A model generated the notes under the pieces. That model ran no database searches and was not told where the DNA came from. It saw only the letters and a program-made list of their open reading frames with translations. Made by a program: the position numbers and the translations under genes. From assembly GCA_021785405.1 (NCBI GenBank), contig JAJYFF010000004.1:1-64000 (forward strand): DNA of 64,000 nt, written 5' to 3'. This document shows positions 8,223 to 19,464 of this stretch, piece by piece. This DNA comes from Pseudomonadota bacterium (GTDB lineage Bacteria; Pseudomonadota; Gammaproteobacteria; Steroidobacterales; Steroidobacteraceae). Numbering within the stretch: the stretch's first letter is position 1; each line of letters opens with the position of its first letter.

Positions 8223-10214
8223 CTATTGAAATGAACGGGAGTTCGCGCGGCGGCGCGCCGCGAACGACGGCGGGGGCCGTACCTCGCGCAGCAGGCGCGC
8301 GAGGCGCGGCGGGGGCGCGCCGCGCGTCCACGCGAAGGCGACGATGTGTTCGACGATGTGCTGCACGTAGGCGCGGGTTTCCCGGTAGGGAATGTTCTCG
8401 ATCCAGACGTCCGCGGGCATCGGCTGGTCGGGCAGCCAGCGCTCGACCGCCGCGGGGCCGGCATTGTAGGCCGCCAAGCCGAGCGCGAGTTGTCCGTCGA
8501 ATCGATCGAGCAGGTCGCGCAGGTACGCGGCGCCGAGATCGAGCGCGACCGGCGGGCTCATCAGCTGCGCCGGCGTCGGTCGCCGCAGGTGCCAGCGTCG
8601 GGCGATCGCGACCGCGGTCCGCGGTTGCAACTGCATCAGCCCCCGCGCATCCGCCGGGGAGAGCGCGTCCGGCTGGTACAGGCTTTCCTGGCGCATCACC
8701 GCGAACAGCCAGTCCGGCGGGACCCGCGCCATCCGGCTCGCGGCGACGACCGCGCGCCGATAGGGGCGCGGGTAGCGCAAGCGCAGATCGTCCCAGTCGT
8801 CGGCCTGCTTCAGCGCGATGATCGAGCGCTCGTACCACCCCCAGGCCGCGGCGAGCCGCGCGGCCTGAACGAACGTGGCCGCGTCGGCGTCACGCAGCGC
8901 GTACCGCCACTCGAGGGTCGCGCGCTCGACCATGCCGCAGAAATACAGTTCCCGCGCGCGGATCAGGCCGGGGTCCGCGGCGAGCCGCCCGAGGATCCGA
9001 CGATCGATCGGCGTGAGGCGCGCATGCAGGCGATACGGGCGCCGCAAGCGGTCGGCGGCGAGATAGCCGTAGAAGTCGCGTCGCTGCGCGATCTTCGCGT
9101 ACAGCGGTCGTGCGGCCGCCGCGCCGGCGGTCGCCGCGACCGCGCGGGCGCGCCAGTACTGCCAGCGGGGTTCGGCGGCCACCGCGGGCGGCAGCGCGTC
9201 GATCGCGGCCAGCGCCTGCGCGAAGTCGCCATTCCACAGCGCCGCGCGCACGCGCCATTCGCCCGCCATCGCGTCGATGTCGGTCGGCGGAACGCGCGCG
9301 AACGCGGCGAGCGCATCCGCGTCGCGGTCGTAGGCGGCGCCGAGTGCCGCGCTGAGCTGCAGGCGCGGCCGCAACGCCGGCGGCAGCCCGGGCCGATCGA
9401 GCAGTCGCGGCAGGAGCGACATCGCCGCGCGCCCGTCGCGTCGCGACAGCAAGTCGAAGCCGGCGGCGATCGCCGCGGCCGGCGCGGCGCGGTGCGGATC
9501 CGCGGCGATCGATTCGAGGGTCGGCTGTGGCGACTCGAGCAGGCGTGCCCAGAGCCGCAGCGGCGCCGCGCGCGCGGCGGGCAGGCGCGCGGCGAACTGC
9601 AACGCGAGTTGCGGATTGCCGGCGTCGAGCGCGCCCCGCACCCGCAGTTCGCGCAGATCCTCGGTCAAGTCGCCGCGCCGCTGCAGCCATGCGAACACCG
9701 GATCGCATTCCGCGGGTTGCGCGCGCGGCTCGAGCCAGCGCGCGATCGCCTGCGCCGGCAGGTCCTCGGGATCCTTCCCGGACGCGATACGTCCGGCGAG
9801 CCGATCGCACGCGACTCGCGGATCCGCCGACGACGCGGCGAGCGGCAGGAACGTTCCCCAGCGCCCGCGCGCCGCGAGGCTCAGCAGCCAATCCCGCCGC
9901 AGCGTATAGGTCACGGGCTCGTGCGCATGCGCGTCGAGGAAGCTCGCGACGCGCGCATCGGTCGTCCGCCCGGGCGCCGCGGCGAGGTCGCGCTGCAGGC
10001 GCGCGGCGACCAGATACTCGTAGAGCGGGTAGTGAACGAGCGCCGGAGGGTCGGGGGTATCGGGAGCGCCGAATTCGACCCGATCCATCGCGGCGAGGAA
10101 CTGGCGGCGGACCGCCGCGTCGCGCGACCCGACGGTCGCCGCACGGCTCACCGGCGGCTGCGCCGTCAGTGCGGCCGCGAGCAACGAAATCGTCCAAAGA
10201 ATACGTCTGCTCAT
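8223..10214 (-). CDS. slt: Soluble lytic murein transglycosylase (Slt70 type)
   Basis: This 663-residue periplasmic enzyme cleaves the MurNAc-GlcNAc bond of peptidoglycan to give 1,6-anhydro ends. A signal peptide (MSRRILWTISLLAAALTAQP) precedes a long Ala/Arg/Leu-rich superhelical domain (about 30-470) and the C-terminal lysozyme-like domain. The catalytic Glu is Glu510 in MRQESLYQ; the following GLMQLQPRTA, AAYNAGPAAVERW and YVQHIVEH match Slt family motifs. E. coli Slt70 is of similar length (645 residues). GGGAG just before the ATG at 10214 fixes the start, although the frame is open further upstream. It is divergent from the efflux operon (175 bp) and leads into the DDAH gene. Confidence 0.93.
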   Translation of the reverse strand: MSRRILWTISLLAAALTAQPPVSRAATVGSRDAAVRRQFLAAMDRVEFGAPDTPDPPALVHYPLYEYLVAARLQRDLAAAPGRTTDARVASFLDAHAHEPVTYTLRRDWLLSLAARGRWGTFLPLAASSADPRVACDRLAGRIASGKDPEDLPAQAIARWLEPRAQPAECDPVFAWLQRRGDLTEDLRELRVRGALDAGNPQLALQFAARLPAARAAPLRLWARLLESPQPTLESIAADPHRAAPAAAIAAGFDLLSRRDGRAAMSLLPRLLDRPGLPPALRPRLQLSAALGAAYDRDADALAAFARVPPTDIDAMAGEWRVRAALWNGDFAQALAAIDALPPAVAAEPRWQYWRARAVAATAGAAAARPLYAKIAQRRDFYGYLAADRLRRPYRLHARLTPIDRRILGRLAADPGLIRARELYFCGMVERATLEWRYALRDADAATFVQAARLAAAWGWYERSIIALKQADDWDDLRLRYPRPYRRAVVAASRMARVPPDWLFAVMRQESLYQPDALSPADARGLMQLQPRTAVAIARRWHLRRPTPAQLMSPPVALDLGAAYLRDLLDRFDGQLALGLAAYNAGPAAVERWLPDQPMPADVWIENIPYRETRAYVQHIVEHIVAFAWTRGAPPPRLARLLREVRPPPSFAARRRANSRSFQ

Positions 10215-10389
10215 CGTCGTCTCCCGCGAGCGGCGCGTGGCGCGCACGTTCACGGCTCCTTGACAAAAATACACGAAGCGGCGAGCGACTGCGCGGCGAT
10301 TTCGGTTAAAGTGTCGAATCGGTCGCGCTCGGACCGCGCGTGCCTCGAGCCACACGGATGACCACGCAGCGAACGCCCTGGAATTCGCG

Positions 10390-11589
10390 GTGACCGAACC
10401 GCAAACCCCAACGCCGACAGTCGATCCGCCGCCCGCGCGCCGCCGGCGCCGTTGGCTGTGGGCGGTCGTCGTCGTGGTGCTGCTCGCGGTCATCCTCGTC
10501 GCGGTGCACCGCTGGCGCGGCGGTGCGGGGCGCTTCGGTGCGGGTCGAACGGGACCGAAGGGACCGGTGCCGGTGGAGGTCGCGACCGTGCGGCGCGGCG
10601 ACGTGCCGATCTGGATCCCGGCGCTCGGCACGATCACGCCGTTCGCGACGGTGACCGTGCGCACCCAGGTCAGCGGCGAGCTCCAGCGGATCGGCTTCGT
10701 CGAGGGTCAGACGGTGCACGCCGGCGAGTTCCTCGCGCAGATCGATCCGCGCCCCTACGAGGCGGCGCTCGCGCTCGCGCGGGCGGCCCTCGACCGGGAT
10801 ACCGCGCTGCTCGCGAACGCCCGCCGCGATCTCGCGCGCTATCGCGCGCTGATCGTCCGCAACGCGGTCTCGCGCCAGCAGCTCGACACCCAGAAGGCGC
10901 TCGTCGCGCAAACCGCGGGTACGGTCGAGGGCGACCGCGCGCAGGTGCGCACCGCCGCGCTCAACGTGAACTACGCCCACATCGTCGCGCCGATCACCGG
11001 ACGCGTGGGGTTGCGCCAGGTCGACGCCGGCAACTACGTGACGCCGGGCGACGCGAACGGCATCGTCGTGATCACGCAGATGCGGCCGATCTCGGCGATC
11101 TTCTCGATCCCCGAGGACGACGTCGACGGGGTGCTCGCGGCGATGCGCGGCGGACGCAAGCTCGAGGTCGAGGTGTACGACCGCAGCGGCGCCACCCGTC
11201 TTGCGACCGGCACGCTGCTCACGATCGACAACCAGATCGATCCGGCGACCGGGACCGTGAAGCTGCGGGCGGCGTTCGCCAACCAGGACGGACGCTTGTT
11301 CCCGAACCAGTTCGTGAACGTGCGCCTGCTCGAGCAGGTGCTGCATGGACGGGTGTTGATCCCCGACACCGCCGTGCAGCGTGGCGCGCCGAAGGGGGTT
11401 CCCGGGACCTTTGTCTACGTCGTCGGCGCGCGCCGCCGGGTGACGGTGCAGCCGATCGTCGTCGGACCGGCGTCGGATCACGAGGTCGTCGTGACCCAGG
11501 GCCTCGTGCCCGGGCAGCGGGTCGTGACCGAGGGCGGCGACCGCCTGCGCGACGGCGCGACCGTGCAATGGCGCGGCGCCGGGTCCTGA
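10390..11589 (+). CDS. mdtA: RND efflux periplasmic adaptor (MdtA-like)
   Basis: This 399-residue membrane fusion protein links the inner-membrane RND pumps to the outer-membrane channel. Residues about 20-38 are a membrane anchor, followed by the lipoyl halves ([20 protein letters not shown] and [19 protein letters not shown]), a coiled-coil hairpin between them (about 120-190) and beta-barrel and membrane-proximal domains. The start is GTG at 10390. It is the first gene of a four-gene operon with MdtB-, MdtC- and NodT-like proteins, the mdtABC layout of E. coli plus an outer-membrane factor. Substrates cannot be read from the sequence; MdtABC homologues export bile salts and some antibiotics. 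Confidence 0.9.
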   Translation: MTEPQTPTPTVDPPPARRRRRWLWAVVVVVLLAVILVAVHRWRGGAGRFGAGRTGPKGPVPVEVATVRRGDVPIWIPALGTITPFATVTVRTQVSGELQRIGFVEGQTVHAGEFLAQIDPRPYEAALALARAALDRDTALLANARRDLARYRALIVRNAVSRQQLDTQKALVAQTAGTVEGDRAQVRTAALNVNYAHIVAPITGRVGLRQVDAGNYVTPGDANGIVVITQMRPISAIFSIPEDDVDGVLAAMRGGRKLEVEVYDRSGATRLATGTLLTIDNQIDPATGTVKLRAAFANQDGRLFPNQFVNVRLLEQVLHGRVLIPDTAVQRGAPKGVPGTFVYVVGARRRVTVQPIVVGPASDHEVVVTQGLVPGQRVVTEGGDRLRDGATVQWRGAGS

Positions 11590-11614
11590 TCGGGGGATCC
11601 GGATCCCGCCGCCG

Positions 11615-14600
11615 ATGAATCCGTCGCGTCCGTTCATCGAGCGACCCGTCGCGACGACGCTGCTGATGGCGGCGATCCTCGCGCTCGGCTTGATCGCCTA
11701 CCGCGTGCTGCCGCTCTCCGCGCTGCCGGACGTCGCATACCCGACGATCCTGGTGCAGACCTTCGACCCGGGCGCGAGCCCCGACGTCGTCACGTCGGCG
11801 ATCACCTCGCCGCTCGAGAAGCAGCTCGGCCAAATGCCCGGACTCACCGAGATGTACTCGACGAGCTCGGCCGGCGCGTCGACGATCACGCTGAAGTTCG
11901 ACCTGTCCCTGTCGATCGACGTCGCCGAACAGGAGGTTCAGGCGGCGCTCGCGGCCGCCCAGGCGCTGCTGCCCCAGGATCTGCCGGCGCCGCCGATCTA
12001 CGTGAAGGTCAATCCGGCAGACGCACCGATCTTGACGCTCGGGATCACCTCCAAGGTGCTGCCGCTCACGGAGGTCGAGGACCTCGCCGACACGCGGATC
12101 GCGCAGAAGATCTCGCAGCTGCGCGGCGTCGGCGTCGTCAGCATCGGCGGCGGCGAGCGCCCCGCGGTCCGGGTGATCGTCAATCCGCGCGCGCTCGCGG
12201 CGCGCGGCCTCAATCTCGACGACCTGCGCACGACGATCGCCGTCGCGAACCAGAACGGACCGAAGGGAACGATCGACGGTCGCGCCCGCGCGTACACGAT
12301 CGACACCAACGATCAGCTGGAAAATGCGGCCGCGTACGGCAAGATCATCATCGCCTATCGAAACGGCGCCGCGGTGCGCCTGCGCGACGTCGCCAGGCTC
12401 GTCGACAGCGCCGAGAACACCCAGCTCGGCGGCTGGATGAACACCGAACCCGCGCTGATCCTGAACGTGCGGCGCCAGCCCGGCGCGAACGTCGTCGACG
12501 TCGTCCACCGGATCGAGGCGATCCTCCCGTCGCTGCGCGCCTCGATGCCGGCCGGCGTCGAGGTCGCGGTGCTCACCGACCGGACCAAGACGATCGAGGC
12601 GTCGGTGCACGACGTGCAGTTCGAGATGGTCCTCGCGGTCGTGCTCGTCGTGCTGGTGATCTACGCGTTCCTGAGGAATCTGCGGGCGACGCTGATCCCG
12701 AGCCTGTCGGTGCCGCTGTCGCTGATCGGCACGTTCGCGGTGATGCAGGTCGCGGGATTCAGCCTGAACAACCTGTCGTTGATGGCGCTCACCGTCGCGA
12801 CCGGTTTCGTCGTCGACGACGCGATCGTGATGATCGAGAACGTCTCGCGCTACCTCGAGACCGGCGCGAGCGCCCGCGAGGCGGCCTTGCGCGGCGCCGG
12901 TCAGATCGGCTTCACGATCATCTCGCTGACGATCTCGCTGATCGCGGTGCTGATCCCGCTGCTGTTCATGCAGGACGTCGTCGGCCGGCTGTTTCGCGAG
13001 TTCGCGGTCACGCTCGCGGTCACGATCCTGCTGTCGGCCGTCGTCTCGTTGACCCTCGTGCCGATGCTGTGCTCGCGGATGTTGCGGCCGCGCAGCGCCG
13101 ATGCACCGCCCGACGCCGCCGCGGCGGGATGGTACGGACGGCTGCTCGGCGGGTACGGCCGCGCGCTCGACTGGGTGCTCGCGCGGCAGCGCGCGACCTT
13201 GCTCGTCGCGCTCGCGACGCTCGCGCTGACCGTCCTGCTCTACGTCCTCGTCCCGAAGGGCTTCTTCCCGGAGCAGGACATCGGCTTGATCGAGGGCGTG
13301 TCGAAGGCCGGCGACAACGTCTCCTACGCGGTGATGGCGCGCCGGCAGCGCGCGCTCGCGCGGGCGGTGCTGAAGGATCCCGACGTCGCGAGCCTGTCGT
13401 CCACCATCGGGGTCGACGGGACGAACGCGACGCTCGACAGCGGGCGGCTGCTGATCAACCTGAAGCCGCTCGGGGTCCGGCACTCGAGCGCGGCCGCGAT
13501 CGCGCGACGCCTGCGGACCGAGACCGCGGGCGTGACCGGGATCGAACTGTACGCGCGGCCGGCCCAGGATCTCACGCTCGACTCGACCGTGAGCCCGGCG
13601 GATTATCACTTCGCGCTCGGCAGCGCCGACGCGGCGGCGCTCGCCGAATGGACACCGCGGCTGGTCGCCGCGCTGCGCGAGCACGCGGCGCTCCGCGACG
13701 TCTCGAGCGATCAGCAGGACGACGGCCTGGCCGCCCGGATCACGATCGACCGCGACACCGCCGCGCGACTCGGGATCAGCGTCGGCACGGTCGACAACGC
13801 GCTCTACGACGCGTTCGGCCAGCGCATCGTGTCGACGATCTTCACGCAGTCGAACCAGTATCGCGTGATCCTGCAGGCCGCTCCGGCGGCGTTCCCCTCG
13901 ATCGACTCGCTCGGCACGCTCTACCTGCCGTCGGCGGGCGGCGGGCAGGTGCCGCTGGCGGCGATCGCGCGGCTGTCGGTCGGCACCGAGCCGCTGCGGA
14001 TCGATCATCTCGGCCAGTTCCCGGCGGCGACGGTCTCGTTCAACCTCGCGCCGGGCGCGTCGCTCGGCGCCGCGGTCGACGCGATCACGCGGACCGAACG
14101 CTCGATCGGCTTGCCGGCGAGCGTGCACACGACCTTCCAGGGCGCCGCGCTCGCGTTCCGCAACAACCTGAGCAACGAACTGCTGTTGCTGCTCGCGGCG
14201 GTGCTCGTGATGTACATCGTGCTCGGCGTGCTGTACGAGAGCTTCGTGCATCCGGTCACGATCCTCTCGACCCTGCCGTCGGCGGGCATCGGCGCGCTGC
14301 TCGCGCTGATCCTCACCGGGCACGACTTGACCATCATCGCGTTGATCGGGATCGTGCTGCTGATCGGGATCGTGAAGAAGAACGCGATCCTGATGATCGA
14401 TTTCGCGATCGACGCCGAGCGGCACCAGGGCCTGAGCGCGCGCGACGCGATCCGCCAGGCCTGCATGCTGCGGTTCCGGCCGATCATGATGACGACGGTC
14501 GCGGCGATGTTCGGCGCGCTGCCGCTGATCCTCGGCGGCGGCTACGGTGCGGAGCTGCGGCGGCCGCTCGGCATCGCGATCATCGGCGGCCTGGTGGTCA

Positions 14601-14719
14601 GTCAGGCCCTGACCCTGTTCACGACGCCGGTGATCTACCTCGCGTTCGATCGGCTCGCGCGCGGGCGGCGCGCGGCGACGGGCCCGGGGGCCGGCGCGCT
14701 GCCGGCGGAGGCGCGGTGA
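11615..14719 (+). CDS. mdtB: RND efflux permease (MdtB-like)
   Basis: This 1034-residue HAE1-type RND transporter has the expected twelve transmembrane helices and two large periplasmic loops. Recognisable segments are the N-terminal [19 protein letters not shown], the proton-relay helix [19 protein letters not shown] with paired Asp, [11 protein letters not shown] at the start of the second loop, and the C-terminal [18 protein letters not shown]. In E. coli MdtB and MdtC form a heterotrimer; the next gene is the MdtC-like partner. The mdtB stop overlaps the mdtC GTG (GTGA), consistent with coupled translation and fixed stoichiometry. Confidence 0.92.
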   Translation: MNPSRPFIERPVATTLLMAAILALGLIAYRVLPLSALPDVAYPTILVQTFDPGASPDVVTSAITSPLEKQLGQMPGLTEMYSTSSAGASTITLKFDLSLSIDVAEQEVQAALAAAQALLPQDLPAPPIYVKVNPADAPILTLGITSKVLPLTEVEDLADTRIAQKISQLRGVGVVSIGGGERPAVRVIVNPRALAARGLNLDDLRTTIAVANQNGPKGTIDGRARAYTIDTNDQLENAAAYGKIIIAYRNGAAVRLRDVARLVDSAENTQLGGWMNTEPALILNVRRQPGANVVDVVHRIEAILPSLRASMPAGVEVAVLTDRTKTIEASVHDVQFEMVLAVVLVVLVIYAFLRNLRATLIPSLSVPLSLIGTFAVMQVAGFSLNNLSLMALTVATGFVVDDAIVMIENVSRYLETGASAREAALRGAGQIGFTIISLTISLIAVLIPLLFMQDVVGRLFREFAVTLAVTILLSAVVSLTLVPMLCSRMLRPRSADAPPDAAAAGWYGRLLGGYGRALDWVLARQRATLLVALATLALTVLLYVLVPKGFFPEQDIGLIEGVSKAGDNVSYAVMARRQRALARAVLKDPDVASLSSTIGVDGTNATLDSGRLLINLKPLGVRHSSAAAIARRLRTETAGVTGIELYARPAQDLTLDSTVSPADYHFALGSADAAALAEWTPRLVAALREHAALRDVSSDQQDDGLAARITIDRDTAARLGISVGTVDNALYDAFGQRIVSTIFTQSNQYRVILQAAPAAFPSIDSLGTLYLPSAGGGQVPLAAIARLSVGTEPLRIDHLGQFPAATVSFNLAPGASLGAAVDAITRTERSIGLPASVHTTFQGAALAFRNNLSNELLLLLAAVLVMYIVLGVLYESFVHPVTILSTLPSAGIGALLALILTGHDLTIIALIGIVLLIGIVKKNAILMIDFAIDAERHQGLSARDAIRQACMLRFRPIMMTTVAAMFGALPLILGGGYGAELRRPLGIAIIGGLVVSQALTLFTTPVIYLAFDRLARGRRAATGPGAGALPAEAR

Positions 14720-17700
14720 ACTTCTCGGCGCCGTTCGTCGCGCGCCCGGTCGCGACGGCCTTGTTGACCGCCGCGGTCGCGATCGCGGGAATCGCCGCGT
14801 TCCTGCTGCTGCCGGTCGCGCCACTGCCCAACATCGACGTCCCGGCCGTGTTCGTGTCGGCGTCGCTCCCGGGCGCGAGCCCGCAGGTGATGGCGCGCAC
14901 CGTCGCGACCCCGCTCGAACGGCGGCTCGGAGCGATCGCCGACGTCGACGACATGACGTCGACGAGCAGCATCGGCCAGACGAACATCCAGCTCACTTTC
15001 GGGCTCGACCGCAGCCTGAACGCGGCCGCGCGCGACGTGGAGGCGGCGATCGAGGCGGCGCGGCCGGACCTGCCCGCCGCGATGACCCACAATCCGACCT
15101 ACTTCAAGCTCAACAGCTCGCTGTTCCCGGTGCTCGCGCTCACGATGACCTCGAAGGTGCTCACCCAGGGCCAGATCTACGACGCCGCCGACGCCGTCGT
15201 GTCGCAGCAGCTCGCGCAGATCGACGGCGTCGGCGGCGTGAACGTGAGCGGCAGCGCGCTGCCGGCGGTACGGGTCGAGATCAACCCGTTCGCGCTCTCG
15301 AAGTACGGGATCGGGCTGCAGGACGTGCGCGCCGCGATCTCGAACGCGAACGCGAACTCGCCGAAGGGATTCGTCGACGCCGGGGGTCTGCGCTACACGA
15401 TCACGACGAACGACAACGCGCGTGCCGCGCGCGATTATCGGAACCTGGTCATCGCGGTGCGCAACGGGGCGGTCGTGCGGCTCTCGGACGTCGCGACGGT
15501 GCTCGGGATGAACGACGGCGCGACCGAGAACAGCCGCACCTACGGGATCTACGACGGCAAGCCGGCGGTTTCGGTGCTGGTGTTCCAGCAACCCGGCGCG
15601 AACGTGATCAAGGTCGTCGACGCGATCAAGCGGGCGTTGCCGCGGATTCGCGCCGAGATCGATCCGAAGATCGACCTCGCGGTGATCTTCGACCGGTCCG
15701 TGACGATCCGCGGCTCCTTGCACCAGATCGAGCAGACGCTGCTGATCGCGGTCGTGATGGTGATCCTGGTCGTCTACGCGTTCATCGGCAGCGGCCGCGC
15801 CGCGCTCGTGCCGGCGGTCGCGGTCCCGGTATCGCTCGTCGGCACCTTCGCGGCGATGTACCTGCTCGGCTACTCGCTCGACAATTTCTCGCTGATGGCG
15901 CTCACGATCGCGACGGGGTTCGTCGTCGACGACGCGATCGTCGTGATGGAGAACATCTCGCGGCACATCGCCGCCGGCGTCGCGCCGCGTGAGGCGGCCC
16001 TGCGCGGCGCGCAGGAGGTGGGCTTCACCGTGCTCGCGATGAGCCTGTCGTTGATCGCGGTGTTCATTCCGTTCGAGTTCGCGGGCGGCATCGTCGGACG
16101 ACTGTTCAGCGAGTTCACGAACACGCTCGCGATCGCGATCCTGATTTCGCTGGTGGTCTCGCTGACGACGACGCCGGTGATGTGCGCGCGGCTGCTCGGC
16201 GGGGCGCACGCCCGCCCGCCGTCCCGATTCGCGCGCGGCTTCGCGCGCGCGTTCGACCGCCTGCGCGTGGCCTACCGGCGCTCGCTCGCCGTCGCGCTCG
16301 ATCATCCGCGCGCGACGATCCTGCTGCTGCTCGCGACGATCGGCCTCAACTTCTACCTGTACGTCGCGATTCCGAAGGGGTTCTTCCCGCAGGAAGACAC
16401 CGGACAGCTGCGCGGCGCGATCCGCGGCGATGCGACCGCGTCGTTCCACTTCATGAAGACGAGGCTCGGGCAAGTGACCGCGATCATCCAGCGCGACCCG
16501 GCGGTCGCGAGCGTCGCCGGCGCGGTCGGCGGCTTCGGGTTCGGTCCGTCCGGAGGGCCACTCGCGACGTTGAGCATCACGCTGAAGCCGCTCGCGGAGC
16601 GCCGCGCCTCGGCCGAGCAGGTGCTCGACCGGCTGCGGCCGCAGTTCGCACGCATTCCCGGCGTCCACGTGTTCCTGCAGTCCGCGCAGGACATCGGCGC
16701 CGGCGGTCGGTCCGCGAACGCGGAGTATCAGTACACGCTGCTCGGCGACAACCTCCAGCAGCTGTGGTTCTGGTCGCGCAAGCTGCGCGTCGCCTTGCAG
16801 CACGTGCCCGAGGTCACCGACGTCGACAGCGACCTGCAGCCGGGCGGACTGCAGTCCGACGTGATCGTCGACCGGGACACCGCGTCGCGGCTCGGCTTGA
16901 CGGAGACCCAGATCGACGAGACCTTGGGCGACGCCTTCGCGCAATCCCCGGTGTCCACGATCTACGACCCGATGAATCCGCAGCAGTATCACGTGGTGAT
17001 GGAGATCGCGCCCCGGTACCAGCGCAGCCCGGCGGTGCTGCGGCAGCTGTACGTGAGCACGACCGGGAGTCCGGTCAGCGGCACGCAGGCGACGCAGGCG
17101 GTCGCCGGCACGACGAAGATCGCGGCGCTCGGCCGCGCCGCGAACGCGGCGACCGCGGCCGGCGTGGCCGCCGATGCGGCGCGCAACCTCGCGACCAACG
17201 CGCTCGCGAACGCGGGCCGCGGCAACACCTCGACCGCGCCCGCGGTCAGCACCCGCCAGGAGACGGTCGTGCCGCTCGCGGCGTTCGCCTCTTTCGCGAC
17301 CTCGACCGCGCCGGTCAGCGTCGAGCACACCGGGACGTCCGCCTCGACGACGATCGCATTCAACCTCGCGCACGGGGTCTCGCTCGGCCAGGCGCTCGCG
17401 GCGATCCAGCGCACGATGGCCCGCATTCACGTGCCGGTGACGATCCGCGGCACCGGCTACGGCACCGCGCAGCTGTTCCGGCAGAGCGAGAGCAGCCAGC
17501 CGTTGATGCTCGCGGCGGCGCTGCTCGCGATCTACGTGGTCCTCGGGATGCTCTACGAGAGTTACGGCCAGCCGCTGACGATCCTCTCGACGCTGCCGTC
17601 CGCCGGGCTCGGGGCGTTGCTCGCGCTGATCGTCACGCGCACCGAGTTCAGCCTGATCGCGTTCCTCGGCATCCTGCTGCTGATCGGGATCGTGAAGAAG

Positions 17701-18030
17701 AACGCGATCATGATGGTCGACGTCGCGCTCGATGCGGAGCGCCGGCTCGGGATGGAGTCGCGCGCCGCGATCGCCCACGCCTGCGACCTGCGCTTCCGGC
17801 CGATCATGATGACCACGTGCGCGGCGCTCGCCGGCGCGTTGCCGCTCGCCGTCGCCGCGGGCGAGGGCACCGAGCTGCACCGGCCGCTCGGCATCTCGAT
17901 CGTCGGCGGACTCGTCGTCAGCCAACTGCTGACGCTGTACACGACCCCGGTGGTCTACTGGTACGTGCGCCGGATCGGCCGACGCCGGCGGGGCGCGCGC
18001 CTCGCGATCGACCGACCCGCGGAGGCCTAG
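14716..18030 (+). CDS. mdtC: RND efflux permease (MdtC-like) with an Ala-rich insertion
   Basis: This 1104-residue HAE1-type RND transporter is the probable heteromeric partner of the preceding MdtB-like pump. It shows [19 protein letters not shown] at the N-terminus, [36 protein letters not shown] and [18 protein letters not shown]. It is about 80 residues longer than E. coli MdtC. Most of the excess is an Ala/Thr/Asn-rich stretch at about residues 790-850 (nt 17086-17265) in the second periplasmic loop, between LRQLYVST and [10 protein letters not shown]. The start is a GTG overlapping the mdtB stop. Confidence 0.92.
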   Translation: MNFSAPFVARPVATALLTAAVAIAGIAAFLLLPVAPLPNIDVPAVFVSASLPGASPQVMARTVATPLERRLGAIADVDDMTSTSSIGQTNIQLTFGLDRSLNAAARDVEAAIEAARPDLPAAMTHNPTYFKLNSSLFPVLALTMTSKVLTQGQIYDAADAVVSQQLAQIDGVGGVNVSGSALPAVRVEINPFALSKYGIGLQDVRAAISNANANSPKGFVDAGGLRYTITTNDNARAARDYRNLVIAVRNGAVVRLSDVATVLGMNDGATENSRTYGIYDGKPAVSVLVFQQPGANVIKVVDAIKRALPRIRAEIDPKIDLAVIFDRSVTIRGSLHQIEQTLLIAVVMVILVVYAFIGSGRAALVPAVAVPVSLVGTFAAMYLLGYSLDNFSLMALTIATGFVVDDAIVVMENISRHIAAGVAPREAALRGAQEVGFTVLAMSLSLIAVFIPFEFAGGIVGRLFSEFTNTLAIAILISLVVSLTTTPVMCARLLGGAHARPPSRFARGFARAFDRLRVAYRRSLAVALDHPRATILLLLATIGLNFYLYVAIPKGFFPQEDTGQLRGAIRGDATASFHFMKTRLGQVTAIIQRDPAVASVAGAVGGFGFGPSGGPLATLSITLKPLAERRASAEQVLDRLRPQFARIPGVHVFLQSAQDIGAGGRSANAEYQYTLLGDNLQQLWFWSRKLRVALQHVPEVTDVDSDLQPGGLQSDVIVDRDTASRLGLTETQIDETLGDAFAQSPVSTIYDPMNPQQYHVVMEIAPRYQRSPAVLRQLYVSTTGSPVSGTQATQAVAGTTKIAALGRAANAATAAGVAADAARNLATNALANAGRGNTSTAPAVSTRQETVVPLAAFASFATSTAPVSVEHTGTSASTTIAFNLAHGVSLGQALAAIQRTMARIHVPVTIRGTGYGTAQLFRQSESSQPLMLAAALLAIYVVLGMLYESYGQPLTILSTLPSAGLGALLALIVTRTEFSLIAFLGILLLIGIVKKNAIMMVDVALDAERRLGMESRAAIAHACDLRFRPIMMTTCAALAGALPLAVAAGEGTELHRPLGISIVGGLVVSQLLTLYTTPVVYWYVRRIGRRRRGARLAIDRPAEA

Positions 18031-18032
18031 GC

Positions 18033-19418
18033 ATGCGAACTCGTTGGATCGCGATCGCGGTGTGCTCGGCGGCGACGGCCGCGTGCGCCATTGGGCCGAA
18101 CTACCACCGGCCGGCCGTCGACGTCGGGGGACATTACGCCGAGGCGCGGGGCTGGACGCCGAGCACGCCGGGCCGCCTCGAACCCGCCGCGTGGTGGCGG
18201 ATCTACCGCGATCCCGTGCTCGACGGCCTCGAGCAGCGGGTCGGCGCCTCGAACCCGACGGTCGCATCCGCCGCAGCCGCCGTCGCGCAAGCACGAGCCC
18301 TCGTCCGCGAGGCGCGCGCCGGATTCTGGCCGACCGTGACCGCGAACTTCGGGCGCGACCGCACCACCACGGTCGCCGGATCGCGCACGCTGAACTCCGC
18401 CGGCCTCGCGGGGACCTGGGACATCGACGTCTGGGGACGCACGCGCCGCGAGGTCGAGAGCAGCGCGGCGTCGGCGGAGGCGGCGGCCGCGGCGCTCGCG
18501 GCGACCCGGCTGTCGGTACGGGCGGAGCTCGCGACCGACTATTTCGCGCTGCGGGCCCAGGATCGACTGGTGGCGCTGCTCGCCGACACGGTCGTCGCCG
18601 ACCGGCAGGCGCTCGCGATCACCGAGAGCCGTTACCGGTACGGGGTCGCGGCGGCAGCGGACGTCGTCAGCGCCCGCACCCAGCTGCTCGCGAGTGAATC
18701 GCAGCAGGTCAATGCCGGCGTGCAACGCGCGCTGCTCGTGCATGCGATCGCGGTCTTGCTCGGCGTGCCGCCGTCACGGTTCTCGATCGCCCCCGCCCCG
18801 CTCAGCGCGGTGATCCCGGTCGTACCGGCAGGCGTGCCGTCGGCGCTCCTGCAACGGCGACCGGACGTCGCCGAGGCAGAGCGGCGGGTCGCCGCCGCGA
18901 ACGCGCAGATCGGTGTTGCCCGCGCGGCGTTCTTCCCGTCGCTGCAGCTCACCGGTTCGGGCGATTATTCGAGCGGCGTGGTCGCGACGCTGCTCCGCGC
19001 GTCCAACCTGGTCTGGGCCTTCGGTCCGCAGGTGTCGCAGACGGTGTTCGCCGGCGGCTTGCTGCGCGCCCAGGCCGCGGCCGCCCGCGCCGCGTACGAC
19101 GCGAGCGTCGCCGATTACCGCCAGGCGGTGCTGTCCGCCGTGCAGCAGGTCGAGGATGATCTGGCGACGCTGCGGATCCTGCAGCGCCAGGCATCGCTCG
19201 CGCGACGCACGGTCGAGCAGGCGCGCGAGGCGCAAGCGCTGACCCTCGACCAGTACAAGGCCGGCGTCGTTCCGTACAGCAGCGTGATCAGCGCGCAAAC
19301 GACCACGCTCGCGAGTCGCGAGACCGCCCTCAACGTGCGCGTGAACCGATTGACCGCGAGCGTCTCGCTGATCGCCGCGCTCGGCGGAGGGTGGGACGCG
19401 GGCGCGCTCGCGCGGTAG
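18033..19418 (+). CDS. Outer-membrane efflux channel, NodT family (TolC-like)
   Basis: This 461-residue outer-membrane factor completes the tripartite efflux system encoded just upstream. The N-terminus has a lipoprotein-like signal ending TAACAIGPNYHRPA, so Cys at about residue 18 is the likely lipidation site; the CxxGPxYxxP pattern is typical of NodT/OprM proteins. Two OEP domains follow, with characteristic segments WWRIYRDPVLDGLEQR, TWDIDVWGRTRREVES and LLQRRPDVAEAERRVAAANA. GGAGG lies upstream of ATG 18033, 2 bp after the mdtC stop. It ends close to the PEBP gene on the opposite strand. Confidence 0.93.
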   Translation: MRTRWIAIAVCSAATAACAIGPNYHRPAVDVGGHYAEARGWTPSTPGRLEPAAWWRIYRDPVLDGLEQRVGASNPTVASAAAAVAQARALVREARAGFWPTVTANFGRDRTTTVAGSRTLNSAGLAGTWDIDVWGRTRREVESSAASAEAAAAALAATRLSVRAELATDYFALRAQDRLVALLADTVVADRQALAITESRYRYGVAAAADVVSARTQLLASESQQVNAGVQRALLVHAIAVLLGVPPSRFSIAPAPLSAVIPVVPAGVPSALLQRRPDVAEAERRVAAANAQIGVARAAFFPSLQLTGSGDYSSGVVATLLRASNLVWAFGPQVSQTVFAGGLLRAQAAAARAAYDASVADYRQAVLSAVQQVEDDLATLRILQRQASLARRTVEQAREAQALTLDQYKAGVVPYSSVISAQTTTLASRETALNVRVNRLTASVSLIAALGGGWDAGALAR

Positions 19419-19464
19419 CACCCGGCGTGGCGTCCGCGCAGCGTCGCGGTGTCGCGGTGTCGCG

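Noticed and set aside
10255-10275. A perfect TTGACA before the efflux operon as a sigma70 promoter
   Set aside because: No acceptable -10 box stands 16-18 bp downstream (the position reads GAGCGA), so I do not call it.
11219-18294. Very long open frames (about 1200 codons each) on the minus strand opposite the mdtB- and mdtC-like genes
   Set aside because: They are the mirror image of GC-rich, third-position-biased codons in the pump genes. Their translations are Arg/Asp/His-rich without domains, and both pumps are complete on the plus strand.
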